This document shows positions 6,427 through 11,898 of a stretch of 11,898 nt of DNA, one piece after another (the first letter of the stretch is position 1; every line of letters starts with the position of its first letter). Made by a program: the position numbers and the translations under genes. The stretch lies in the NCBI GenBank assembly GCA_001773855.1, contig MEXZ01000145.1, forward strand, positions 248 to 12,145, read 5' to 3'. The notes beneath the pieces are model-generated. The model was not told where the DNA came from. It was given only the letters and a program-made list of their open reading frames with translations, and did no database searches. Source of the stretch: Candidatus Aminicenantes bacterium RBG_13_64_14 (GTDB lineage Bacteria > Acidobacteriota > Aminicenantia > Aminicenantales > Saccharicenantaceae).

Positions 6427-6945
6427 TCACTTGTCTTTCCCGTATTGGTGTTCGTCGTCGAGGATGTCGCGCTCCTGCCAGTCGCGGATCCATTCCTCGA
6501 CCCGGAAGACCATGGTCCCGCCGTCGGCCGTCGAGCAGACGACCCGGTCGAGGCTGCAGTTGATCAGCATCTTTTTACAGATGAAGCAGGGGAAGGCGTT
6601 GATCGGCGCGCTCGCGCCCGGAGCGCTGCCGTAGATGTACATGTCGCCCCCGAGCAGGCTGACGCCCGCCCGGGCGGCGTTGATGATGGCGTTCTGCTCG
6701 GCGTGGACGCTCCGGCAGAGCTCGTAGCGCTGTCCGTGGGGGATGCCCAGCCGGTCGCGCAGGCAGAAGCCGTGCTCGAGGCTGTCGCGGGTCTTCCGCG
6801 GGGCGCCGACGTAGCCCGTCGAGATGATCTGGTCGTCACGGACGATGATGGCTCCGATCGACCTCCGGAAGCAGGTGCTCCGGAGCGAGACTTCCTTGGC
6901 GATGCCCAGATAGTAAAGGTCCTTGGACGTTCTCGGCGGCGTCAT
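6427..6945 (-). CDS. dCMP deaminase-family zinc deaminase
   Basis: A 172-residue cytidine/deoxycytidylate deaminase-fold protein. HAEQNAI (81-87) provides zinc ligand His81 and proton shuttle Glu83, and PCFIC (119-123) provides zinc ligands Cys120 and Cys123. The family converts dCMP to dUMP for thymidylate synthesis, and length and motif order fit dCMP deaminase better than the shorter cytidine deaminases. The start ATG has GGAG 5 nt upstream and overlaps the stop of the P-loop kinase gene by 4 nt (ATGA, 6942-6945), so the two are translationally coupled and probably work together on nucleotides. Substrate could be another pyrimidine or nucleic-acid derivative. Family is certain; dCMP as substrate is likely. 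Confidence 0.88.
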   Translation of the reverse strand: MTPPRTSKDLYYLGIAKEVSLRSTCFRRSIGAIIVRDDQIISTGYVGAPRKTRDSLEHGFCLRDRLGIPHGQRYELCRSVHAEQNAIINAARAGVSLLGGDMYIYGSAPGASAPINAFPCFICKKMLINCSLDRVVCSTADGGTMVFRVEEWIRDWQERDILDDEHQYGKDK

Positions 6946-7481
6946 GCGATCTCCTCGAGTTTTCGATGCAAGTCCGGGATGGTCCCGTTGTTGAGGATGA
7001 GCCGGTCGGCCGCGGCCATGCAGGCTTCGAGCTGCTGGGACGTCTCGCCTCCCGTCCGCTCCTGCCCTTCTTTTTTCCGGAACGCCTCGAAGTCTGCGGC
7101 CGATTCGTCCCGGCCCCGGGCCGCGACCCGGGCGAATCTCACCTCCACGGGCGCGTCGATGGCCAGGAGAATGAAGCCCGGCTGCAGGCGCAGGTAGGCG
7201 ACCTCGTGCGTGTTGCGGATGCTGTCGACTACGGCCGGCCCTCCGACCTTGGCCATGGTTCGTCTGGCCAGGACGTCCGGCCCGTAGCGCTCCCGGAGCT
7301 CGTTGCCGGTCCGGATCAGGTTGTCCCTGGTGACCGCCTCGCCCCGCATCCCGAGCTCCTCCCTTAGGATATCGGAGAGCGAGAAGTAGGCGTAGCCCCC
7401 GGCCGTGAAGAACGCCGCAGCCTCGCCCTTGCCGGCCCCGTTGGTCCCGGTCAGTCCGATGAGTCGCGGCCGCTTTTTCAT
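6942..7481 (-). CDS. P-loop nucleotide kinase-like protein
   Basis: A 179-residue P-loop NTPase starting MKKRPRLIGLTG. The Walker A is GTNGAGKG (12-19, Lys18). It continues with FSLSDILREE (33-42), VVDSIRN (84-90) and a basic lid region around ARGRDE (121-126). This pattern resembles the dephospho-CoA-kinase/adenylate-kinase-like family of archaeal UPF0200 proteins and the N-terminal kinase domain of fused dCTP deaminases. It lacks features that would make it clearly CoaE. It is sandwiched by 4-nt overlaps with the aldehyde dehydrogenase (7478-7481) and the deaminase (6942-6945). A longer frame from 7661 lies inside the dehydrogenase gene and has non-protein-like sequence, so the start is ATG 7481. 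Likely a nucleotide or nucleoside-phosphate kinase; the true substrate is unknown. Confidence 0.82.
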   Translation of the reverse strand: MKKRPRLIGLTGTNGAGKGEAAAFFTAGGYAYFSLSDILREELGMRGEAVTRDNLIRTGNELRERYGPDVLARRTMAKVGGPAVVDSIRNTHEVAYLRLQPGFILLAIDAPVEVRFARVAARGRDESAADFEAFRKKEGQERTGGETSQQLEACMAAADRLILNNGTIPDLHRKLEEIA

Positions 7482-9121
7482 TTTTTCAGGATCCGCGGCA
7501 GGGCCCGGACATAGTTTCCCAAGGGAGCGGTCGCCTTGAGCCGCCGCCACTCCTTCCGTAGCCCCAGGCCGGCCTTGGCCCTCGCGCCGAGGCCCCGACC
7601 GTGGAAGACCGTGATCGCTTTTTCCATCAGGCCTTCGAGGCTCCTGTCGTAGGGGAACCACCAGGTTTGCGATTTCTTCCGGAAAAAGTCCATGCCGACG
7701 TACTTGATATTAACGAGCTCGTGGAGGCCGAAGGGGCCGTGGGAGCGGCCCATGCCGGTCTGCTTGATGCCGCCCCAGATCGCCCGGGGCTCGACGAACG
7801 AGTACATGTGGTCGTTGACGGTGACGGACCCCGCTTCGAGCCGTTCGGCGAACCACGCGGCCTGCTTTCGGTCGCGCGTCCAGACCGAGGCGGTCAGCCC
7901 GTAGACGCTGTCGTTGGCCAGGGCCACGGCCTTGTCCGGGTGGTCGAAGACCATGATGGGGAGCGTCGGGCCGAAGGTCTCCTCGGTCATGACGCGCATC
8001 GTGTGATCGACTCCAGTGAGGACCGTGGGCTCAATGAAATGGCCGGGGAGGCCGGCGACCCTTTTCCCTCCGACCGGGATGCGGGCCCCTTTCGCGCGGG
8101 CATCGGCGATGTGCTCCTCGACGACCTTGAGCTGGGCGGCCGTGGCCATCGGCCCCATGTCGACCCCGGGGTCGAGGGGGTTCCCGACCCTGATCTGCCC
8201 GGCGAGCTCGACCACCCGCGCGATGAACGCGTCGGCGATCTCCCGGGCGACGTATGCGCGTTCGATCGAGCCGCAGCTCTGGCCGCAGTTCATGAACGCC
8301 GTCCAGACGGCGCCGCGGGCGGCCCGCTCCAGGTCGGCGTCCTTCAGGACGATCATCGGGTCCTTGCCGCCGAGCTCGAGGGTCAGGTTGGTCAGATTCC
8401 GGCTGCAGAGCTCCATGACCCGCTTGCCGGTGCCGACGCTGCCCGTGAACATGACCGTCTGGATGTCCCGGTCGACGATCATGGCCTCGGCCTGCGGGAC
8501 GCGGCAGGGGACGACGTTGAGGACGCCTGGCGGCAGGCCGGCTTCGACGAAGACATCGCCGATGAGGAGCGCTGTGAGCGGCGTTGTCGTCGAGGGGCGG
8601 AGGACGACGGTATTTCCCGCCGTCAGGGCGCCGAGGATGTCGCAGAAAGGGATGAGGAAGGGGAAGTTCCAGGGCGAGATGATGAGCGTCGAGCCGAGAG
8701 GATGGAAATGGAAGGCGCCGGTCTTGTTGAAAAACAGGGGCGTGTGGTGACCGGCCCGCCGGGGACGGAGGAGGCGTCCCTGGTTCTCGCCGTAGTAGTT
8801 GAGGGATTGGAGGGCGCCGAAAACTTCAACGGACAGGGACTCGGGATAGGGAGAGCCCTTTTCCATGGCGATGAGGCGCCCGGCTTCGCTCGCCCGCCGG
8901 GCCAGGATGTTCTCGGCCCGCTTGAAGATAGCCCTTTTTTCCCATGGGTCGAGCCAACGCCAGACTGGGAAAGCCTCCTTGGCCGCCCGGATGGCCTGTT
9001 CGCACAGAGCCACGGACGCCAGGCTGACTTCGCCCACGGCTTCGAGAGTGGCCGGGTTCTCGGAGACGAGCTTCTCGGGAGTTTCGACCCGTTCGTTACG
9101 GATGATGAGGCGTCCGTCCAT
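7478..9121 (-). CDS. NAD(P)-dependent aldehyde dehydrogenase with C-terminal extension
   Basis: A 547-residue aldehyde dehydrogenase, which oxidises an aldehyde to its acid using NAD(P). Visible: SPWNFP (149-154, Asn152), FTGSVGTGK (225-233), LELGG (248-252, general base Glu249), NCGQSCGS (278-285, nucleophile Cys283) and EETFGP. The cofactor loop reads LRPSTTTP (174-181) where KPSExTP is usual. The ribose-binding Lys is Arg175 and the Glu position is Thr, so cofactor preference may be unusual. About 80 residues after GRSHGPFGLHELV form a basic, aromatic C-terminal extension (WWFPYD, then Arg/Lys-rich), which may contact membrane. The aldehyde substrate cannot be told. It starts 5 nt after the tatC stop, and its TGA overlaps the next gene's ATG, so it sits inside the operon. 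Confidence 0.9.
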   Translation of the reverse strand: MDGRLIIRNERVETPEKLVSENPATLEAVGEVSLASVALCEQAIRAAKEAFPVWRWLDPWEKRAIFKRAENILARRASEAGRLIAMEKGSPYPESLSVEVFGALQSLNYYGENQGRLLRPRRAGHHTPLFFNKTGAFHFHPLGSTLIISPWNFPFLIPFCDILGALTAGNTVVLRPSTTTPLTALLIGDVFVEAGLPPGVLNVVPCRVPQAEAMIVDRDIQTVMFTGSVGTGKRVMELCSRNLTNLTLELGGKDPMIVLKDADLERAARGAVWTAFMNCGQSCGSIERAYVAREIADAFIARVVELAGQIRVGNPLDPGVDMGPMATAAQLKVVEEHIADARAKGARIPVGGKRVAGLPGHFIEPTVLTGVDHTMRVMTEETFGPTLPIMVFDHPDKAVALANDSVYGLTASVWTRDRKQAAWFAERLEAGSVTVNDHMYSFVEPRAIWGGIKQTGMGRSHGPFGLHELVNIKYVGMDFFRKKSQTWWFPYDRSLEGLMEKAITVFHGRGLGARAKAGLGLRKEWRRLKATAPLGNYVRALPRILKK

Positions 9122-9126
9122 GGGTC

Positions 9127-9903
9127 TTACCCCGCCTGATCCGTCCCTGACGACCGGGCCTTATCTTTTCCCCGGCCGACGACGAGGGCGATCAGGATGC
9201 TGAGGCCGTACAGGGCCAGCATCGGGATGGCCACGATACTCTGGGTGATCACGTCCGGCGTGGGCGTGATCACGGCGGCGATGACGAAGACGAGGAGCAC
9301 GGCGTACTTGAAGTTCCGGACCATCCAACGGGCCGTGACAAGCCCCATCTTGGCCAGGAAGAAGACGAGCGTCGGCAGCTCGAATACGAGGGCGATGCCG
9401 AGGATCACTTTCAGGGCGAATCCGAAATACTGGTCGACGGTGATGACCGGCTGGAAGTCGCGTCCGAGCGTCAGGAAGAAGCGGCAGGCCCAGGGGAAGA
9501 CGATGAAATAGGCGAAGAGCGCGCCCAGGGAGAAGAAGAACGTCGTCATCAGGACGAAGGGGACGGCGTACTTTTTCTCTTTCCGGTAGAGGCCAGGGGC
9601 GACGAAATACCAGACCTGGAGGAAGACGAAGGGCGACATGAAGAGGAGGGAGGCCAGGAAGGCCACCTTCATGTAGAGCATGAAGGGCGCGGTCAGAGTG
9701 GTGAAGGCGAGCTTGGTGCCCTCGGGCAGGTATTGGGTCACGGGCCGGGCCAGGATGGCGTAGAGCTGTTTGGAGAAGACCCAGCCGGGGACGAAGCCGA
9801 TGAAAAGAGCGACGAAGGAGTAGAAGAGCCGCTTCCGGAGATCCTCCAGATGCTCGAGGAAGGTCATTTCGTCAGGTGACTTTCGGCCCTTCCCCAGTCT
9901 CAT
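9127..9903 (-). CDS. tatC: Sec-independent (twin-arginine) translocase subunit TatC
   Basis: A 258-residue polytopic inner-membrane protein, the receptor subunit of the Tat system that binds twin-arginine signal peptides of folded proteins. The N-terminus carries the TatC signature FLEHLEDLRKRL (15-26), and six hydrophobic spans follow, with the typical ITPTPD motif before the fifth/sixth span (near residue 217). Length is normal for TatC. ATG 9903 overlaps the tatA end by 32 nt. An internal ATG at 9867 (MTFLEHL) is possible, but the DEM residues just before FLEHL are commonly kept in the family, favouring 9903. Lies directly after tatA in the same transcript. Confidence 0.95.
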   Translation of the reverse strand: MRLGKGRKSPDEMTFLEHLEDLRKRLFYSFVALFIGFVPGWVFSKQLYAILARPVTQYLPEGTKLAFTTLTAPFMLYMKVAFLASLLFMSPFVFLQVWYFVAPGLYRKEKKYAVPFVLMTTFFFSLGALFAYFIVFPWACRFFLTLGRDFQPVITVDQYFGFALKVILGIALVFELPTLVFFLAKMGLVTARWMVRNFKYAVLLVFVIAAVITPTPDVITQSIVAIPMLALYGLSILIALVVGRGKDKARSSGTDQAG

Positions 9904-10177
9904 GTGTCTCGATGTCCTTCTTGACGTCGTCCTGGAAGCTCTTCACTCCGGACTTGATATCGTCCATGCTCGACTTAATGTCCTTGTGGATGTCCTTGAT
10001 CTCCGAGGCCTCGATCTCCTCCTCGATCCGGCCCTTGATCTCGTCGGACGTCTTCTTGAATTCCCGGAGGGCCTTGCCGACCGACCGGCCGATCTCGGGC
10101 AGCTTCTTGGGGCCGAAAACGAGCAGGGCGATGACGAAGATGAGGACGAGTTCCATCGGTCCGATGCTCCCGAACAT
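9872..10177 (-). CDS. tatA: twin-arginine translocase TatA/TatE-family protein
   Basis: A 101-residue TatA-type protein that forms the export pore with TatC. It has a short N-terminal membrane helix (about 7-20, MELVLIFVIALLVFG), the FGPKKLPEIGR hinge and amphipathic helix (21-42), and a charged, Lys/Asp/Glu-rich C-terminal tail. A single TatA with tatC and no separate tatB in the window suggests a minimal TatA-TatC system, although tatB could lie elsewhere. It is the first gene of the minus-strand operon, starting 17 nt after an extended -10 promoter element. Confidence 0.93.
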   Translation of the reverse strand: MFGSIGPMELVLIFVIALLVFGPKKLPEIGRSVGKALREFKKTSDEIKGRIEEEIEASEIKDIHKDIKSSMDDIKSGVKSFQDDVKKDIETHETGEGPKVT

Positions 10178-10194
10178 GTCTGTCTCGCGGCGGT

Positions 10195-10203
10195 ATTATA
10201 GCA
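10195..10203 (-). promoter_or_regulatory. extended -10 promoter of the tatA operon
   Basis: The minus strand reads TGCTATAAT, a perfect TATAAT with the extended TGn motif. The -35 position (10218-10223) reads TTCCCC, a poor match, so recognition would rely on the extended -10. Transcription would start near 10188, leaving a leader of only about 11 nt with no strong Shine-Dalgarno before the tatA ATG. Confidence 0.7.
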
Positions 10204-10215
10204 CGGGGCCCCGCG

Positions 10216-10240
10216 GCGGGGAAGCGGTTCGCTCCCCCGC
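10216..10240. promoter_or_regulatory. 25-nt dyad between the divergent promoters
   Basis: GCGGGGAAGCG (10216-10226) and CGCTCCCCCGC (10230-10240) pair at 10 of 11 positions around a 3-nt loop. The dyad covers the -35 region of the tat promoter and ends exactly where the -35 of the protease promoter begins (TTTACA, 10241). It could be an operator acting on both promoters, or simply GC-rich structure. Confidence 0.4.
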
Positions 10241-10269
10241 TTTACAACGGGGGCCGCCGATGATAAAAT
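10241..10269 (+). promoter_or_regulatory. sigma70-type promoter of the ctpA-rpiB operon
   Basis: TTTACA (10241-10246), a 17-bp spacer and TAAAAT (10264-10269) preceded by TG (10261-10262) make a near-consensus extended -10 promoter. The start point would be near 10276, only 3 nt before GTG 10279 and 12 nt before ATG 10288. Confidence 0.75.
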
Positions 10270-10278
10270 TGTCAGCAA

Positions 10279-11856
10279 GTGAAGTCTATGAAAAAGCGCC
10301 TGATCCCCTTCGTCCTGCTAGGGCTCGTCCTCGTCCAGCTGCCGTCGCACGACCAGGACCTCTGGGCCGCCTCCCTGGCCAAGGCCCGGGCCATCGCCGG
10401 CGTCCTCGAAGAGAGCTATTACAAGCCGCTCGAGGAAGAGGCCCTGGCCGTCGGCTCGATCAAGGGGACCCTGGACACGCTCGACCCCTACTCCTATTTC
10501 CTGGATCCCGCGAGCTTCTCGCGCATGCGCGAGGACTACTCGGGCAAGTACTTCGGTGTGGGCATGCAGATCCAAAAACAGGGCGACAACATCGTCATCA
10601 TCGCGCCGATCGAGGGCGGGCCGGCCTGGCGCTTGGGCATCCTCCCGGGGGACGTCGTCTCCCACATCAACGGGGAATCGACGGTGCCCATCTCGAGCTA
10701 CGACGCCATGCAGAAACTCCGCGGCGAGAAGGGGACCAATGTCACCATCACCATCGTCCGCGACGGCGCCGACAAGCCCTTCGAACTGACCATCACCCGC
10801 GAGGAGATCCCGCTCCTGAGCGTCCCGTACGCCTTTCTCCTCGACGGCGGGGTGGGCTATATCTATATCCGGAATTTCGGCGAGAACACACCCCGTGAGC
10901 TCGAAGACGGGCTGGCCAAGCTCACCGGCCAGGGGATGAAAAGCCTCATCCTCGACCTCCGCCTGAATTCGGGCGGCACCCTCGTCCAGTCCATCGAGGT
11001 CTCCGACCTCTTCCTGCCCAAAGGTTCGCTCATCGTCTCCATGAAGGGGCGGAACCCGGCCTACGACCGGGAATTCCCGGCCTTCCTGGACAACCAGTAC
11101 GAGAGGCTTCCGCTCGTCATCCTCATCGACCAGGGCACGGCCAGCGCCTCCGAGATCGTCAGCGGGGCGGTCATGGACCACGACCGGGGGCTCGTCGTCG
11201 GCGAGGATTCCTGGGGGAAGGGCCTTGTCCAGACGGTCTTCCCGCTGGCCCCGAACATGGCCGTGGCCCTGACCGTGGCCAAGTACCTGATGCCGAGCGG
11301 ACGGTCCATCCAGCGCGATTACAGCCATCTCGAGGATTACATCATGAACAAGCGCGCCCCCGAGGACAGCCGCGAGGTCCGCTACACCGACCGCGGCCGC
11401 AAGGTCCTCGGCCAGGGCGGGATCACGCCCGATTATGCCGTCAACTCCCTGCTCCAGCCGTTCACCGGGCGGCTCCGCATGAGCGGGGCGTTTTTCTCCT
11501 ACGCCCGGAGGCTCGTCCAGCACCAGACCGACCTCGGCCGGAAGTTCGTCTTTCCGCAGGACCCGAAGGACGCCGGGGCCGCCGCGCCCGGGAAAATTCA
11601 GGTCGGAACGACGTTCATCGTCAACGCCGACGTCGTCGCCGATTTCCGCAAGTTCCTCGGGACGCGCAAGGTCGAATACGATGAGAAGACGTTCCAGGAG
11701 GCCGAGACCGAGATCCGCCGGGAGCTCGAACGCGAGATCACCGGCGCCGTCTGGGGCGTCGAGGCCGGGGTCCGGGCCGCGCGCGCGAACGACCCCGTCG
11801 TCATGAAGGCCATCCTGGTCATGCCTGAAGCGGCCAGGCTCCTCGAACAGAAATGA
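10279..11856 (+). CDS. exported C-terminal processing peptidase (S41, PDZ domain)
   Basis: A 525-residue S41-family serine protease that trims or degrades periplasmic proteins from the C-terminus. It begins with a Sec signal (KKRLIPFVLLGLVLVQLP). A PDZ domain spans about 88-172, with YFGVGMQIQ and the GILPGDVVSHING loop (120-132). The protease core follows: LRLNSGGTL (227-235), GTASASEIV (286-294) and WGKGLVQ (312-318). Ser289 and Lys314 lie 25 residues apart, as do the catalytic Ser452/Lys477 of E. coli Prc, and Gln318 is also kept. A C-terminal region of about 150 residues past the core is predicted helical and unassigned. Start: GTG 10279 or ATG 10288 (MKKRL). The very short leader makes either plausible. 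Its TGA overlaps the next ATG (11853-11856). Substrate unknown. Confidence 0.93.
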   Translation: MKSMKKRLIPFVLLGLVLVQLPSHDQDLWAASLAKARAIAGVLEESYYKPLEEEALAVGSIKGTLDTLDPYSYFLDPASFSRMREDYSGKYFGVGMQIQKQGDNIVIIAPIEGGPAWRLGILPGDVVSHINGESTVPISSYDAMQKLRGEKGTNVTITIVRDGADKPFELTITREEIPLLSVPYAFLLDGGVGYIYIRNFGENTPRELEDGLAKLTGQGMKSLILDLRLNSGGTLVQSIEVSDLFLPKGSLIVSMKGRNPAYDREFPAFLDNQYERLPLVILIDQGTASASEIVSGAVMDHDRGLVVGEDSWGKGLVQTVFPLAPNMAVALTVAKYLMPSGRSIQRDYSHLEDYIMNKRAPEDSREVRYTDRGRKVLGQGGITPDYAVNSLLQPFTGRLRMSGAFFSYARRLVQHQTDLGRKFVFPQDPKDAGAAAPGKIQVGTTFIVNADVVADFRKFLGTRKVEYDEKTFQEAETEIRRELEREITGAVWGVEAGVRAARANDPVVMKAILVMPEAARLLEQK

Positions 11857-11898
11857 AGATCGCTATCGCCTCGGACCACGCCGGGTTCGAGCTCAAAA
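11853..11898 (+). CDS. rpiB: ribose-5-phosphate isomerase B, N-terminus (cut by window end)
   Basis: Only 15 codons are visible, MKIAIASDHAGFELK, but this matches the strongly conserved RpiB/LacAB N-terminus (ASDHAG with its substrate-binding Asp and His). RpiB interconverts ribose-5-phosphate and ribulose-5-phosphate in the pentose phosphate pathway. The ATG overlaps the stop of the protease gene (ATGA), so the two are translationally coupled. Galactose-6-phosphate isomerase LacA/LacB is an alternative with a similar start. Confidence 0.8.
   Translation, partial: MKIAIASDHAGFELK

Noticed and set aside
6131..6493. Upstream extension of the SIS gene, including an ATG at 6427 that overlaps the deaminase stop
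   Set aside because: The stop/start overlap is tempting for coupling, but the translated stretch is Arg/Ser-rich, crosses three hairpins and lacks family similarity, so it is treated as intergenic.
7482..7661. Upstream extension of the P-loop kinase
   Set aside because: It lies inside the dehydrogenase gene and reads as low-complexity shadow. ATG 7481 directly precedes the Walker A strand and overlaps the dehydrogenase stop.
7601..9139. Plus-strand open frame (512 codons) opposite the aldehyde dehydrogenase
   Set aside because: The dehydrogenase catalytic motifs on the minus strand are clear. The opposite frame has shadow composition and no ribosome site or domain.
10318..11523. Minus-strand open frame (401 codons) opposite the S41 protease
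   Set aside because: The same shadow pattern; the protease PDZ and Ser/Lys motifs on the plus strand are decisive.
1..11898. Insertion sequences, prophage, CRISPR or tRNA/rRNA genes
   Set aside because: No transposase or integrase motifs, no regularly spaced repeats and no tRNA-like cloverleaf were seen on either strand.

Overview
The window is dense, GC-rich bacterial chromosome with almost every junction overlapping or only a few bases apart. It has no rRNA, tRNA, CRISPR array, transposase or phage gene. The Tat genes, an exported S41 protease and a double-SIS protein suggest a Gram-negative-type bacterium of the Acidobacteriota/Aminicenantes kind. That placement is a weak impression from gene content and codon use, because no phylogenetic marker is present.

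Left block, plus strand (about 100-3912): a sigma70-like promoter (TTGACA, 16 bp, TATAAA) drives four translationally coupled genes. These are two different D-Ala-D-Ala-ligase-like ATP-grasp enzymes, a small GNAT acetyltransferase and a KamA-family radical SAM/PLP aminomutase that keeps the two aspartates known to select lysine. Together they look like a small biosynthetic pathway. The aminomutase would make a beta-amino acid (most likely beta-lysine), one or two ligases would join it to another amino acid or peptide, and the acetyltransferase would cap it. Both ligases have Trp where the D-Ala-D-Ala ligases have a specificity Tyr, so cell-wall D-Ala-D-Ala synthesis is unlikely. The product is unknown, and this is the most promising candidate for an undescribed system here.

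A near-perfect 60-nt palindrome (3922-3981) separates this block from the convergent minus-strand block and probably ends transcription from both sides.

Middle and right block, minus strand, read from 10177 down to 3983: tatA, tatC, an aldehyde dehydrogenase, a P-loop nucleotide-kinase-like protein, a dCMP-deaminase-family protein, then a gap of about 300 nt with three tightly packed hairpins, then a large double-SIS protein related to MurNAc-6-P etherase and glucokinase regulatory protein. The kinase-deaminase pair has the domain order of the fused anti-phage dCTP deaminases, but split into two overlapping genes.

Far right, plus strand: a compact divergent promoter region (10178-10287), with a 25-nt dyad between the two promoters, separates tatA from an exported C-terminal processing protease (CtpA/S41). 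Its stop codon overlaps the start of rpiB, which runs off the window.
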